DNA from: Dichloromethanomonas sp964477085 | GTDB taxonomy: Bacteria > Bacillota > Desulfitobacteriia > Desulfitobacteriales > Syntrophobotulaceae | Reading direction: 5' to 3' | Assembly: GCA_964477085.1 (NCBI GenBank) | Contig: CAYZDF010000100.1 | Coordinates: forward strand, 1-7,648 | Length of the DNA stretch: 7,648 bases | Shown here: positions 1 through 5,432 of the stretch, piece after piece | Layout of the letters: the number at the start of each line of letters is the position of its first letter | How positions within the stretch are numbered: position 1 is the first letter of the stretch | Translations under genes and position numbers: made by a program | Notes under the pieces: model-generated | The model's database searches: none | The model's input: only the letters and a program-made list of their open reading frames with translations | Told to the model about the DNA's origin: nothing

Positions 1-13
1 GTTTAGAGCTTAT

Positions 14-97
14 TTATTTATCTTTACGCGACATCAACACGACCGTCTCAACATGTCTGAAATTGATAGTGCCAACAAAATTAGGTCTTAATAGCCC
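14..97 (-). pseudogene. C-terminal remnant of an RlmD/TrmA-type RNA (uracil-5-)-methyltransferase
   Basis: The minus-strand frame ending at the TAA at 14-16 reads ...FRHVETVVLMSRKDK. The HVETVVLxSR block is the characteristic end of the RlmD/TrmA family, which methylates C5 of specific uridines in 23S rRNA or tRNA using S-adenosylmethionine. Only this tail is present. The catalytic Cys region, the SAM-binding motifs and the TRAM domain are all absent, and the frame closes with a TAA at about 170-172. The residues just before the block (GLLRPNFVGTIN) do not clearly match the usual DMFPxT sequence, so the homologous part may be shorter than the interval given. It partly abuts a flavoprotein remnant in another frame, so this is a scar of rearrangement and not a working gene. 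The identification rests on about ten residues. Confidence 0.5.
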
Positions 98-104
98 TTT
101 CTCT

Positions 105-305
105 CTAAAACAATAATCCCCTTCGGTGAACTTTAACTTGATGACTGATAAATCCTTGGGCCGTATCCATTAGTAAAATTACAGTATCACTGTTTACATA
201 GTCAGGATAGAGTTCCGCCATTTGATCCTTCATTACACATCTACCCGGGGTCTTGAGCCAACAACTCCAACAGCCAATACATGCTTTATGGATTGCTGTC
301 CTAAT
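105..305 (-). pseudogene. Flavoprotein fragment (NAD(P)H-dependent FMN reductase/oxidoreductase type)
   Basis: A minus-strand frame of about 66 codons, without a start codon, contains KACIGCWSCWLKTPGRC, then MKDQMAELYPDYVNSDTVIL and LLMDTAQGFISHQVK. This order is typical of flavodoxin-fold NAD(P)H-dependent FMN reductases: a CxGCxxC segment, a short Cys-ending turn, 'xKDDMxEIYPxxxxSDxVI', then the strand leading to the flavin-contact loop and 'GFxSxxxK'. After HQVK the similarity stops and the frame ends at TAG 105-107. The N-terminal phosphate-binding loop is not found in frame upstream; a TAG at 306-308 closes the frame. Full members are roughly 180-220 residues, so about a third remains. 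It is certainly non-functional as it stands. Any substrate or electron partner is unknown. Confidence 0.68.
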
Positions 306-322
306 CTAACAACTTTCAAAGG

Positions 323-451
323 TTAATCATAAAGGCTTTGGATGACCTCAATCATTTCACCATCTTGTTTCTCCCTTAGATCAAACAAAGTTTCCAGTGG
401 TTCCTTGCCTTCCATAAACTTATCGCTATCTTCCTCATCTTCAAAGTTCTG
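323..451 (-). pseudogene. Unidentified C-terminal gene remnant (acidic peptide)
   Basis: A minus-strand frame of 42 residues, ending at TAA 323-325, starts QNFEDEEDSDKF and ends EMIEVIQSLYD. Its codon use and charge pattern look like real protein, but it has no start codon and is cut by a TAG just upstream. A second short frame (531-457, about MLINDLWYAPEFLFLQRYNI) lies directly upstream in another phase and could be the preceding part of the same broken gene. I do not recognise the family. Its position next to two other remnants supports decay and not a small functional gene. Confidence 0.4.
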
Positions 452-573
452 CTAACTTATTCCCTCATAATAATATTATATCTTTGCAGGAATAGGAATT
501 CAGGTGCATACCAAAGGTCATTTATCAACATTCATCCGATGACAGCACTGATATTCCCATAGTTATGTTGCAA
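452..573. other. Short non-coding stretch downstream of the ABC operon
   Basis: Between the remnants and the ATPase stop codon I see no intrinsic terminator (no GC-rich stem followed by a T-run on the minus strand) and no gene beyond the 24-codon frame mentioned under the neighbouring remnant. The transcript of the ABC operon therefore has no obvious end here. Confidence 0.5.
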
Positions 574-1329
574 CTAAATACCTACTTCAATCATTTTTTC
601 GGAAACCTTCAGGACCCGGTTCTCCAAATTTCTTCCATCATATTTGGCCAGTCTCATTTCACTTACAATCTTTCCGTCATTAAGAAACAAAACCCGCTCT
701 GCCACAGCAGAAACCTTGACGTCATGGGTCACTAAGATTACAGTGGTCCCTTTTTTGTTGATATCCAAAAGAATTTTCATAATTTCCTGAGAAGAAGATG
801 AATTAAGGGAACCTGTGGGCTCATCTCCAAAGACGACCTTTGGACTATTGATCAATGCTCTGCAAATACCAGCGCGCTGTAGCTGTCCTCCTGATACTTG
901 AGTGACATCTCGCATTCCCAGTTCTGAAATCCCCACGGAATCCATAAGTAATTCAGCACGGGCGACAATATCCTTTTTCTCAAGTTTATTTTCTCGGACA
1001 GCTGGAAGAATGATGTTGTCAAGCAAGTTCAAATTTTTCAAAAAAGTTGGCTGCTGGAACACGAATCCCATTCTAGCTCTTCGCAAGTCTGCAAGCTCAT
1101 TCTCTTTGAGCTTAGATAACTCCCTCTCTTCAAACTGCACTTGACCAGAATCAACATAATCCATACCACTCAAAACATACATCAATGTCGATTTTCCAGA
1201 ACCTGACGGTCCCATAATGGTAATGAACTCCCCCTCATGAATATCTATAGATATATCATCTAGTATAGTTCTGCGCTCTAAACCTTTACCAAATTGTTTC
1301 ATGATGTTTTTACCACTTAATATTTTCAT
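574..1329 (-). CDS. ABC transporter ATP-binding protein, MacB/LolD/BceA-type
   Basis: This 251-residue cytoplasmic ATPase powers the FtsX-like permease encoded just upstream. All ABC motifs are present in order: Walker A GPSGSGKST (about 40-48), Q-loop FQQ (91-93), signature VSGGQLQR (145-152), Walker B VVFGDE with the catalytic Glu (165-170), followed by PTGSLN, and the H-loop TH (201-202). The GMDYVDSGQ and MGFVFQQ segments and the overall length fit the MacB/LolD/BceA group, which works in mechanotransmission or peptide/lipid export and not in classical import. The ATG at 1329 is preceded by AAAGGAGTAG, and this ribosome binding site contains the permease stop codon, so the two genes should be translationally coupled. 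About 30 residues follow the usual core end and show no extra domain. The substrate is unknown; antimicrobial peptide export or lipoprotein/signal handling are family possibilities. Confidence 0.93.
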   Translation of the reverse strand: MKILSGKNIMKQFGKGLERRTILDDISIDIHEGEFITIMGPSGSGKSTLMYVLSGMDYVDSGQVQFEERELSKLKENELADLRRARMGFVFQQPTFLKNLNLLDNIILPAVRENKLEKKDIVARAELLMDSVGISELGMRDVTQVSGGQLQRAGICRALINSPKVVFGDEPTGSLNSSSSQEIMKILLDINKKGTTVILVTHDVKVSAVAERVLFLNDGKIVSEMRLAKYDGRNLENRVLKVSEKMIEVGI

Positions 1330-1333
1330 AGCA

Positions 1334-3652
1334 CTACTCCTTTATGCTCTGTGCAATATTAATATCTTTAATGCTTCGGGTACTGATTACTGTTGCTGTA
1401 TAAACCACCATAAGCATCAATACCGGGCAAATAACATAAGTAAACATTCCATTGATTTCAAAAGAAAAGGAAGTTGCTCCAAAGGATGAAATCATAAGGC
1501 CTGCAATTCTCTCTCCCATTGTAATGGATAAGTAAATTCCCAGACAGATACTTACAATCGAAACTAACAGTGTTCTCATTAAAAATTGAAAACCAATGTC
1601 CTTGTTGTAATGCCCAATGGACTTCATAATCGCAATGGCGTACCGATCCTTTGAAATCAGCATTTTAACAAATAAAAGGATTACTAGAAAAGCAGTGAAA
1701 AGTGCTACCAAAATCCCCACAATTGATACCTTTTTGATGGCTTCAATAGTAGAACCAAATGTCATTTGAACATATTCATCTATGCCGGAAACCTTAGCAT
1801 ACGTAAATTGGTCTGAATATCTTGAGAGAATTGACCCGAGTTTAGAGTCATCTTCTACCTCAAAGCAGACAATACTCCACATCACATTCTCTTCAAAATC
1901 CCTAAAGGATGCCTTTGCGGTCTTTCCCCCGTTTGTTATGTCTGAATAAATCCCACAGATCGTCAGTTCAACTGCTTCTTCCCCGGTGATAATTACAATC
2001 TTGTCGCCTATACCCTTTCCCATTTCCTCGGCATTAATGGCAGAAAGGGCGAGATCATAAGATTCCATCGGCATTCTCCCTTGGGAATAGGCAATGGGAA
2101 AAGCAGCGTGGTCTCCCGTCTCAATTTTCAATCGCATCTCACGTTCATTTTCACCTAGAACCTCATAAGATCTAGTGGTTAAAACAACATACTTCTTAAT
2201 CTCATCATCGAGCTTCGTTTCAGCCTCGATAGCATCGACCTTTTTTAAAATATCAGTGGTCTGCTGTATATCCATTCTAAAATCGCACTTTCCAACACCC
2301 ATGTAGGAGATGAAATGTTCAGAGGATACCGTACTATATAAATTTAAAGGAAGTGTCATGATAAATATCGATATCAATAAAACGATCATCATAGTCAAAT
2401 AGAGCTTCTTTCGTCCTAAAACATCTTTTATTGCCAGAAAGACATTGCTACCTAGCACTCTGGATCTGCTCAAGAGAAATCTTTTATTTATCGTCGAATG
2501 ATCTTGAACCACTCCAAATCTTATGGTTTCTGTCACTGATACCGTCCTTATCCTTCTAAGTACATAATTGACATAAGCTAAAACAATTACAAAGATCACA
2601 AATGCGCTGATAATACCCAAAGTCATTTCAAGTTCAATTTGATGATTCGTTCCCATAAAAAGCTTGATGTCTTCAAGTAGACTTTCCTTTAACATCAGAG
2701 CTACCAAATATCCGAATACACACCCTGCAAAGGAAACCACAGCATATTTTGCAATATAAAGCTTAATGATGTCCCTATTGTGAAGTCCAACTGCCTTAAG
2801 TACACCGATTTCCCGGTAGTCATCCTCCATCCTTGCCAGAAGAATGAATCTTATACAGAGAAAAGAAATAATGACCACTAAAAAACTCATCAGTAAGATC
2901 ACCGCAATCATCAACCCGTCTGAAAGACCATTGATCATTCTAAATAATGGGTAGGTCAGCGTCGGACCGTTAGACTCGAGTCCCGTAGCAATATACTGAG
3001 CTTCAAAAGTCCGAAGATCATCTATATCCTTCAATCTGAATTCAATCAGATACTCCATTTTACCCTTGGGTTTTATGCTCTCAAAGTCAGAATCACTGAC
3101 TAAAAATCGTTTGGAGGAAGATAAAAGGGAATTCATCTGTGAATCTCTCAAAAAACCACTTACCGTAAGCCCTTGACCATACAACTCAAGCAAATCTCCC
3201 TCTTTAATGCTCCCGTCTTTCATATAGCTCAACGGAACATAAATTTCGCCATCTTTCGGTTTGATGACTTTGCCCTCCAAATTTAAGAGAAAATCAAATT
3301 TATTTCCCTGTTTGACGATTCCATTATCTTGTACACCCCCATCAAATGATTGCCTTTCAACAGTGATGTCTCTCGCTTCAATGTTCACAAACTCCATTAC
3401 TTGAAATTCCTGGATGGCATTATTGGACTCAGAAAATGTATTAAGCCTTTCAAAGTCAACTTCACCTGAATGCATCTGCATAAAGTGAGGTGTTTTCGCG
3501 TCAGTCATAAATACGTCTATGGCACCCGTCAGATTTACAGAGAGCATCACCGCAAGTGAAAAAAGCATTGTCGCTGCGGCTATAAAAAGAAACGTCGTAG
3601 CTGAAATCAACCTGCTCTTTTTAAGATCGCTGATAATGATATTTCGGTACAT
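1334..3652 (-). CDS. FtsX-like ABC transporter permease, two FtsX domains
   Basis: This 772-residue membrane protein is the permease of the ABC system. Hydrophobic segments lie at about 18-40, 247-273, 300-323, 344-366, 416-437, 641-664, 690-712 and 737-757, giving two 4-helix halves. Each half has a large loop predicted to be outside the cell (about 45-240 and 440-635). Each half also shows the FtsX landmark after its second helix: REIGVLKAVGLHNRDI at 280-295 and YAIAIMKSIGHYNKDI at 671-686. This is the duplicated layout of large Gram-positive FtsX/MacB-like permeases, in contrast to MacB itself, which has a single ectodomain. The start ATG has AAGGAGAGG five bases upstream. The permease gene precedes the ATPase gene, separated by 4 bp. 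No two-component system or outer-membrane partner lies nearby, so neither resistance sensing nor tripartite export can be argued from context. A plausible promoter was not identified in the bases upstream. Confidence 0.9.
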   Translation of the reverse strand: MYRNIIISDLKKSRLISATTFLFIAAATMLFSLAVMLSVNLTGAIDVFMTDAKTPHFMQMHSGEVDFERLNTFSESNNAIQEFQVMEFVNIEARDITVERQSFDGGVQDNGIVKQGNKFDFLLNLEGKVIKPKDGEIYVPLSYMKDGSIKEGDLLELYGQGLTVSGFLRDSQMNSLLSSSKRFLVSDSDFESIKPKGKMEYLIEFRLKDIDDLRTFEAQYIATGLESNGPTLTYPLFRMINGLSDGLMIAVILLMSFLVVIISFLCIRFILLARMEDDYREIGVLKAVGLHNRDIIKLYIAKYAVVSFAGCVFGYLVALMLKESLLEDIKLFMGTNHQIELEMTLGIISAFVIFVIVLAYVNYVLRRIRTVSVTETIRFGVVQDHSTINKRFLLSRSRVLGSNVFLAIKDVLGRKKLYLTMMIVLLISIFIMTLPLNLYSTVSSEHFISYMGVGKCDFRMDIQQTTDILKKVDAIEAETKLDDEIKKYVVLTTRSYEVLGENEREMRLKIETGDHAAFPIAYSQGRMPMESYDLALSAINAEEMGKGIGDKIVIITGEEAVELTICGIYSDITNGGKTAKASFRDFEENVMWSIVCFEVEDDSKLGSILSRYSDQFTYAKVSGIDEYVQMTFGSTIEAIKKVSIVGILVALFTAFLVILLFVKMLISKDRYAIAIMKSIGHYNKDIGFQFLMRTLLVSIVSICLGIYLSITMGERIAGLMISSFGATSFSFEINGMFTYVICPVLMLMVVYTATVISTRSIKDINIAQSIKE

Positions 3653-3870
3653 AACACCTCTCCTTGCTTTAGTATTTTTTTAATGTGAGCCATTCTTTGT
3701 TTTCTGGACTGTTTCGTGAACGCAGCTTAGAATTTCAGAAAGTTTTAAGAATTTGCTCCTAACTGTTCTTGCCTATATAAATCAGTATATTGTCTTAACC
3801 TGGTCCTATTGGGTAGCTGCGCCCTTAGGTCAGACCTCGCTAGACTGTTACCGGTCTCTAGTACCGTAAA
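3653..3870. other. Intergenic region upstream of the permease gene
   Basis: This stretch should carry the promoter of the ABC operon, but I find no convincing -35/-10 pair reading leftward. The only firm element is the AAGGAGAGG ribosome binding site at 3658-3666. If the IS21 transposase remnant to the right were complete, its first 70 or so codons would fall here. I see no matching sequence, so the 5' part of that gene has been lost or replaced. A GC-richer patch at about 3800-3860, with CTAGA/TCTAG inverted repeats at 3839-3860, stands out from its surroundings but is unassigned. Confidence 0.45.
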
Positions 3871-4065
3871 AACCAAGCTGAAAACCTGAGAAAGTAAAAA
3901 CATACTGCAAAACGAGTTTATGACCGCCTAGTTGAGGGAAAAGGATTTTCGGGTGCTGAATCAACTATTAGAAAAGCAGTTAAAGTTCTCCGAGCATTAC
4001 AGTCAGTTCCTCCCCAAAGTAACGTTCCCCTATCCTATGAACCAGGAGAAGCCGTACAGATTGAT
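3871..4065 (+). pseudogene. istA: IS21-family transposase (IstA) internal fragment, degraded
   Basis: The plus-strand frame through 3898-4065 reads KHTAKRVYDRLVEGKGFSG, then AESTIRKAVKVLRALQ and ending YEPGEAVQID. These are hallmark IstA segments: the HTAKRIYDRL...F.G...T(I/V)R linker after the helix-turn-helix region, and the 'P.EYxPGEAxQxDW' block that holds the first aspartate of the DDE catalytic triad. There is an in-frame TAA at 3895-3897 just before KHTAKR; the frame before it (NQAENLRK) looks related, but another stop lies at 3859-3861. The match ends at the Asp codon 4063-4065, where the expected Trp is replaced by sequence that I assign to another element. The N-terminal HTH, the rest of the catalytic core and the IstB helper ATPase are missing, so it is inactive. 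Confidence 0.8.
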
Positions 4066-4192
4066 TGTGCAAAGGGGGGAATTAAACCCTTACTTCCTTG
4101 ATTTTAATATTTTCGGTTAATTGCTTCTCATAGAATTCTTTTGGAGATAAGTCTAAAATACTTGAATGCATTCGTCTTTCATTACCGTGTTA
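4066..4192 (-). mobile_element. Right-end remnant of an IS3-family insertion sequence
   Basis: The plus-strand junction after the istA Asp codon starts TGTGCAAAGGGGGG, which fits the terminal TG...CA convention of IS3-family inverted repeats. Reading inward on the minus strand, the C-terminus of an OrfB transposase stops at 4082, about 16 bases from this end, a normal distance for IS3 elements. The element is cut off near 4192, so the left end, OrfA and nearly all of OrfB are gone. The assignment of the exact end is an inference from the point where istA similarity stops. Confidence 0.6.
4082..4189 (-). pseudogene. C-terminal fragment of IS3-family OrfB transposase (rve/integrase core)
   Basis: The minus-strand frame of 35 codons ending at TAA 4082-4084 reads HGNERRMHSSILDLSPKEFY, followed by EKQL and a basic tail. 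'Y(H)NERRxHSSIxxxSPxEFxE' is the standard C-terminal motif of IS3-family OrfB, located just after the last catalytic Glu of the DDE integrase core. A TAA at 4190-4192 and an apparent extra Gly at the point where similarity fades mark the break. It lies convergent to the istA fragment. It cannot encode an active enzyme, since the whole catalytic domain is missing. Confidence 0.78.
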
Positions 4193-4202
4193 AAGTAGGG
4201 AG

Positions 4203-4235
4203 AAAAAAATAAACTGCCGAGACTTTCTCGACAGT
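4203..4235 (-). terminator. Rho-independent terminator downstream of the toxin gene
   Basis: On the minus strand a 10-bp stem (4226-4235 pairing with 4213-4222, one G-U pair on that strand) with a 3-base loop is followed by a T-run (complement of 4203-4212, TTATTTTTTT). It sits about 58 bases past the toxin stop codon and before the IS3 debris, so it should end the toxin-antitoxin transcript. Confidence 0.82.
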
Positions 4236-4239
4236 CTGA

Positions 4240-4254
4240 ATCCCCTACGGGGAT
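4240..4254. other. Small perfect hairpin next to the terminator
   Basis: ATCCCC-TAC-GGGGAT is a 6-bp perfect inverted repeat immediately upstream (in transcription) of the terminator stem. It has no T-run of its own. It may add RNA stability to the 3' end of the toxin-antitoxin mRNA or be a leftover of a mobile element end. Confidence 0.4.
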
Positions 4255-4266
4255 GGTAGTAAAACA

Positions 4267-4279
4267 AAACAGCCCACCC
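4267..4279 (+). repeat. 13-bp imperfect direct repeat, copy A (left of the toxin-antitoxin genes)
   Basis: AAACAGCCCACCC here matches AAACGGCCCACCC at 4945-4957 in 12 of 13 positions and in the same orientation. The pair encloses both toxin-antitoxin genes and their promoter. Similarity appears to continue weakly beyond it if a 2-base gap is allowed (CCTGAG versus TGGG). Confidence 0.5.
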
Positions 4280-4292
4280 CCTGAGCTATTTT

Positions 4293-4604
4293 TTATACAA
4301 ACTCAGGATAGTTTCTGCCACCATAGATTATTCTCACAATAAAAATCTTCTTTGCTTCATCGTCAATGCGGTATAGTACAAGATAATTCTTAATAACAAT
4401 CTTTCGATATCCTTCTCTACTAAGTCTGGCATCTTGGCATAGACTATACATGCGTGGGTTATTTAAAACCTCGGTGTAGCTTTTCTCTACATCGTCAAGA
4501 AAACTTGTCGCAGCTGTGGGATTTGCAAGTTCTATAGCAATATAATTAACAATATCATCAATATCCTTATGAGCCTCTTTTGAAATGACAATTTTATAAG
4601 CCAT
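4293..4604 (-). CDS. Type II toxin, RelE/ParE superfamily
   Basis: This 103-residue basic protein has the size and order of the RelE/ParE fold. It begins YKIVISKEAHKDIDDIVNYI, where the N-terminal strand is followed by the two-helix hairpin. The middle has 'NPRMYSL' and 'GYRKIVIKNYLVLYRID', and the end carries 'VRIIYGGRNYPEFV', matching the 'xxIxxxRxxYxxxL' C-terminal strand of ParE-type members. RelE types cleave mRNA in the ribosome and ParE types poison DNA gyrase. This sequence looks closer to the ParE-like branch, but activity cannot be decided from sequence. Its ATG overlaps the last 11 bases of the antitoxin gene, with a weak AAGAGAG ribosome binding site inside that gene, so it is translated from the same mRNA and coupled to the antitoxin. 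A terminator follows at 4203-4235. Confidence 0.88.
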   Translation of the reverse strand: MAYKIVISKEAHKDIDDIVNYIAIELANPTAATSFLDDVEKSYTEVLNNPRMYSLCQDARLSREGYRKIVIKNYLVLYRIDDEAKKIFIVRIIYGGRNYPEFV

Positions 4605-4854
4605 ATTTCTCTCTTGTTTTTCTCAAAGATTCAAATCCATCCATTACTTCACCTTTATCAATAGACTGCTCCGCTTCATCTAACTTTTTGTATATATCAT
4701 TCATTAACATAGTTTTCTCGTAGGTCTCCATGCTCATGATAACCATATCCCCATAGCCATTTTTCGTTATAAACACAGGTTCTTTCGCTTTACGGCACAA
4801 TTCCGATAGTTCGCTGGTCTTCTTTAAATCCCTAATAGGAATAATTTGAGGCAT
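4594..4854 (-). CDS. Type II antitoxin, Phd/YefM family
   Basis: This 86-residue protein has the Phd/YefM layout. The N-terminal DNA-binding and dimerisation domain starts MPQIIPIRDLKKTSELSELC and continues 'KEPVFITKNGYGDMVIMSMETYEK' (to about residue 47). A polar, helical C-terminal tail (DIYKKLDEAEQSIDKGEV onward) should wrap the toxin. Such proteins neutralise the RelE/ParE partner and, with it, repress their own promoter. The ATG at 4854 has AAGGAG nine bases upstream (4864-4869), and the gene precedes and overlaps the toxin by 11 bp, the normal order for this class. The lone C20 is not a family feature. Confidence 0.9.
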   Translation of the reverse strand: MPQIIPIRDLKKTSELSELCRKAKEPVFITKNGYGDMVIMSMETYEKTMLMNDIYKKLDEAEQSIDKGEVMDGFESLRKTREKYGL

Positions 4855-4886
4855 AATTCTCAGCTCCTTTTATTATCTGTGAGTCA

Positions 4887-4915
4887 ATTATATCATAACT
4901 ATGCCCTATTTGCGC
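4887..4915 (-). promoter_or_regulatory. Extended -10 promoter of the toxin-antitoxin operon
   Basis: On the minus strand TATAAT (complement of 4887-4892) is preceded by TGA, giving a TGNTATAAT extended -10. The spacer-matched -35 position (4910-4915, GCGCAA) is poor, as is usual for extended -10 promoters. An imperfect palindrome CATAGTTATG overlaps it and is a candidate antitoxin operator. Confidence 0.65.
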
Positions 4916-4944
4916 ATTGTAATTACATTCATACCCATTAAATT

Positions 4945-4957
4945 AAACGGCCCACCC
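4945..4957 (+). repeat. 13-bp imperfect direct repeat, copy B (right of the toxin-antitoxin genes)
   Basis: AAACGGCCCACCC is the second copy of the repeat described at 4267-4279, located 30 bases upstream of the toxin-antitoxin promoter. It sits in a locally GC-rich patch (up to about 4989) within an A+T-rich intergenic region, which suggests an inserted or inherited element end. Confidence 0.45.
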
Positions 4958-5047
4958 TGGGACACATTATTAAGAGGTGCGGGCGGGATCTGTTATTAAT
5001 ATTATACTAAAAATAATGTTGTGTTCAATACTGCTAGAAAGGTTAAC

Positions 5048-5371
5048 TTATCCGTAGAGCAATATCCCTTCCTCCGTTATTTGACGCTCTATAGATGGAA
5101 TATACTTTCGTTGATTGAATTTATTTTTCTTGCTAACTATCACATCTACTGGCATTGTTTTTTTATCCCTGATTGCTTTGTTTATCAGTTTCATTGCATC
5201 AATTTCTCGAATATCAACATCCTCTTTTATTACAACAAAAATATCTAAGTCTGAGTCAGCATGTGGTATACCAGTTGCATATGAACCAAAAATAAATATC
5301 TGCTCCACTGGAACAATTCCTATAATAATGTCTATGAGCATTTGCAATTCATTCTGTATTCTTTGATCCAA
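5048..5371 (-). CDS. Small MNT-type nucleotidyltransferase domain protein
   Basis: This 107-residue protein belongs to the minimal nucleotidyltransferase group of the Pol-beta superfamily. It shows the GSYATG turn (about residues 29-34), the SDLDIFVV metal-binding pair of aspartates (D41, D43), and a third candidate acidic residue in MPVDVIV (D76). Family members transfer nucleotides, and many act as antitoxins by AMPylating a HEPN-domain ribonuclease encoded next door. No HEPN gene lies on either side here, so the protein is solitary. The longest frame begins at GTG 5380, but that codon is part of the ribosome binding site. TTG at 5371 is 8 bases from GGGGAGG and is the better start. It lies 61 bp downstream of the metallophosphoesterase with no terminator between, so it may be co-transcribed. 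Catalytic residues appear intact. Confidence 0.85.
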   Translation of the reverse strand: MDQRIQNELQMLIDIIIGIVPVEQIFIFGSYATGIPHADSDLDIFVVIKEDVDIREIDAMKLINKAIRDKKTMPVDVIVSKKNKFNQRKYIPSIERQITEEGILLYG

Positions 5372-5379
5372 CCTCAACA

Positions 5380-5388
5380 CCTCCCCTT
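5380..5388 (-). promoter_or_regulatory. Ribosome binding site that sets the start of the MNT gene
   Basis: AAGGGGAGG on the minus strand overlaps the first base of the upstream GTG candidate and is only two bases from the next TTG. The second TTG (5371) lies 8 bases away, an optimal distance, which is why the start was placed there. Confidence 0.7.
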
Positions 5389-5432
5389 GCTTTAATAATA
5401 CGGACTAAGCTATCACAATATTTTTTTCTATT

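Noticed and set aside
3745..3903. Minus-strand 52-residue frame upstream of the permease gene
   Set aside because: It has no ribosome binding site and no recognisable motif, and it overlaps the istA remnant on the other strand.
3932..4120. Plus-strand 62-codon open frame
   Set aside because: It runs across the IS21/IS3 junction in a phase different from both transposase remnants; the IstA and OrfB motifs appear only in the other frames.
4280..4307. CCTGAG/CTCAGG inverted repeat across the toxin stop codon
   Set aside because: It is only 6 bp with a 16-base loop; as a hairpin it is weak, and the better terminator is at 4203-4235.
5021..5366. Plus-strand frames opposite the MNT gene
   Set aside because: They are antisense shadows of a gene with intact catalytic motifs and have no ribosome binding sites or family features.
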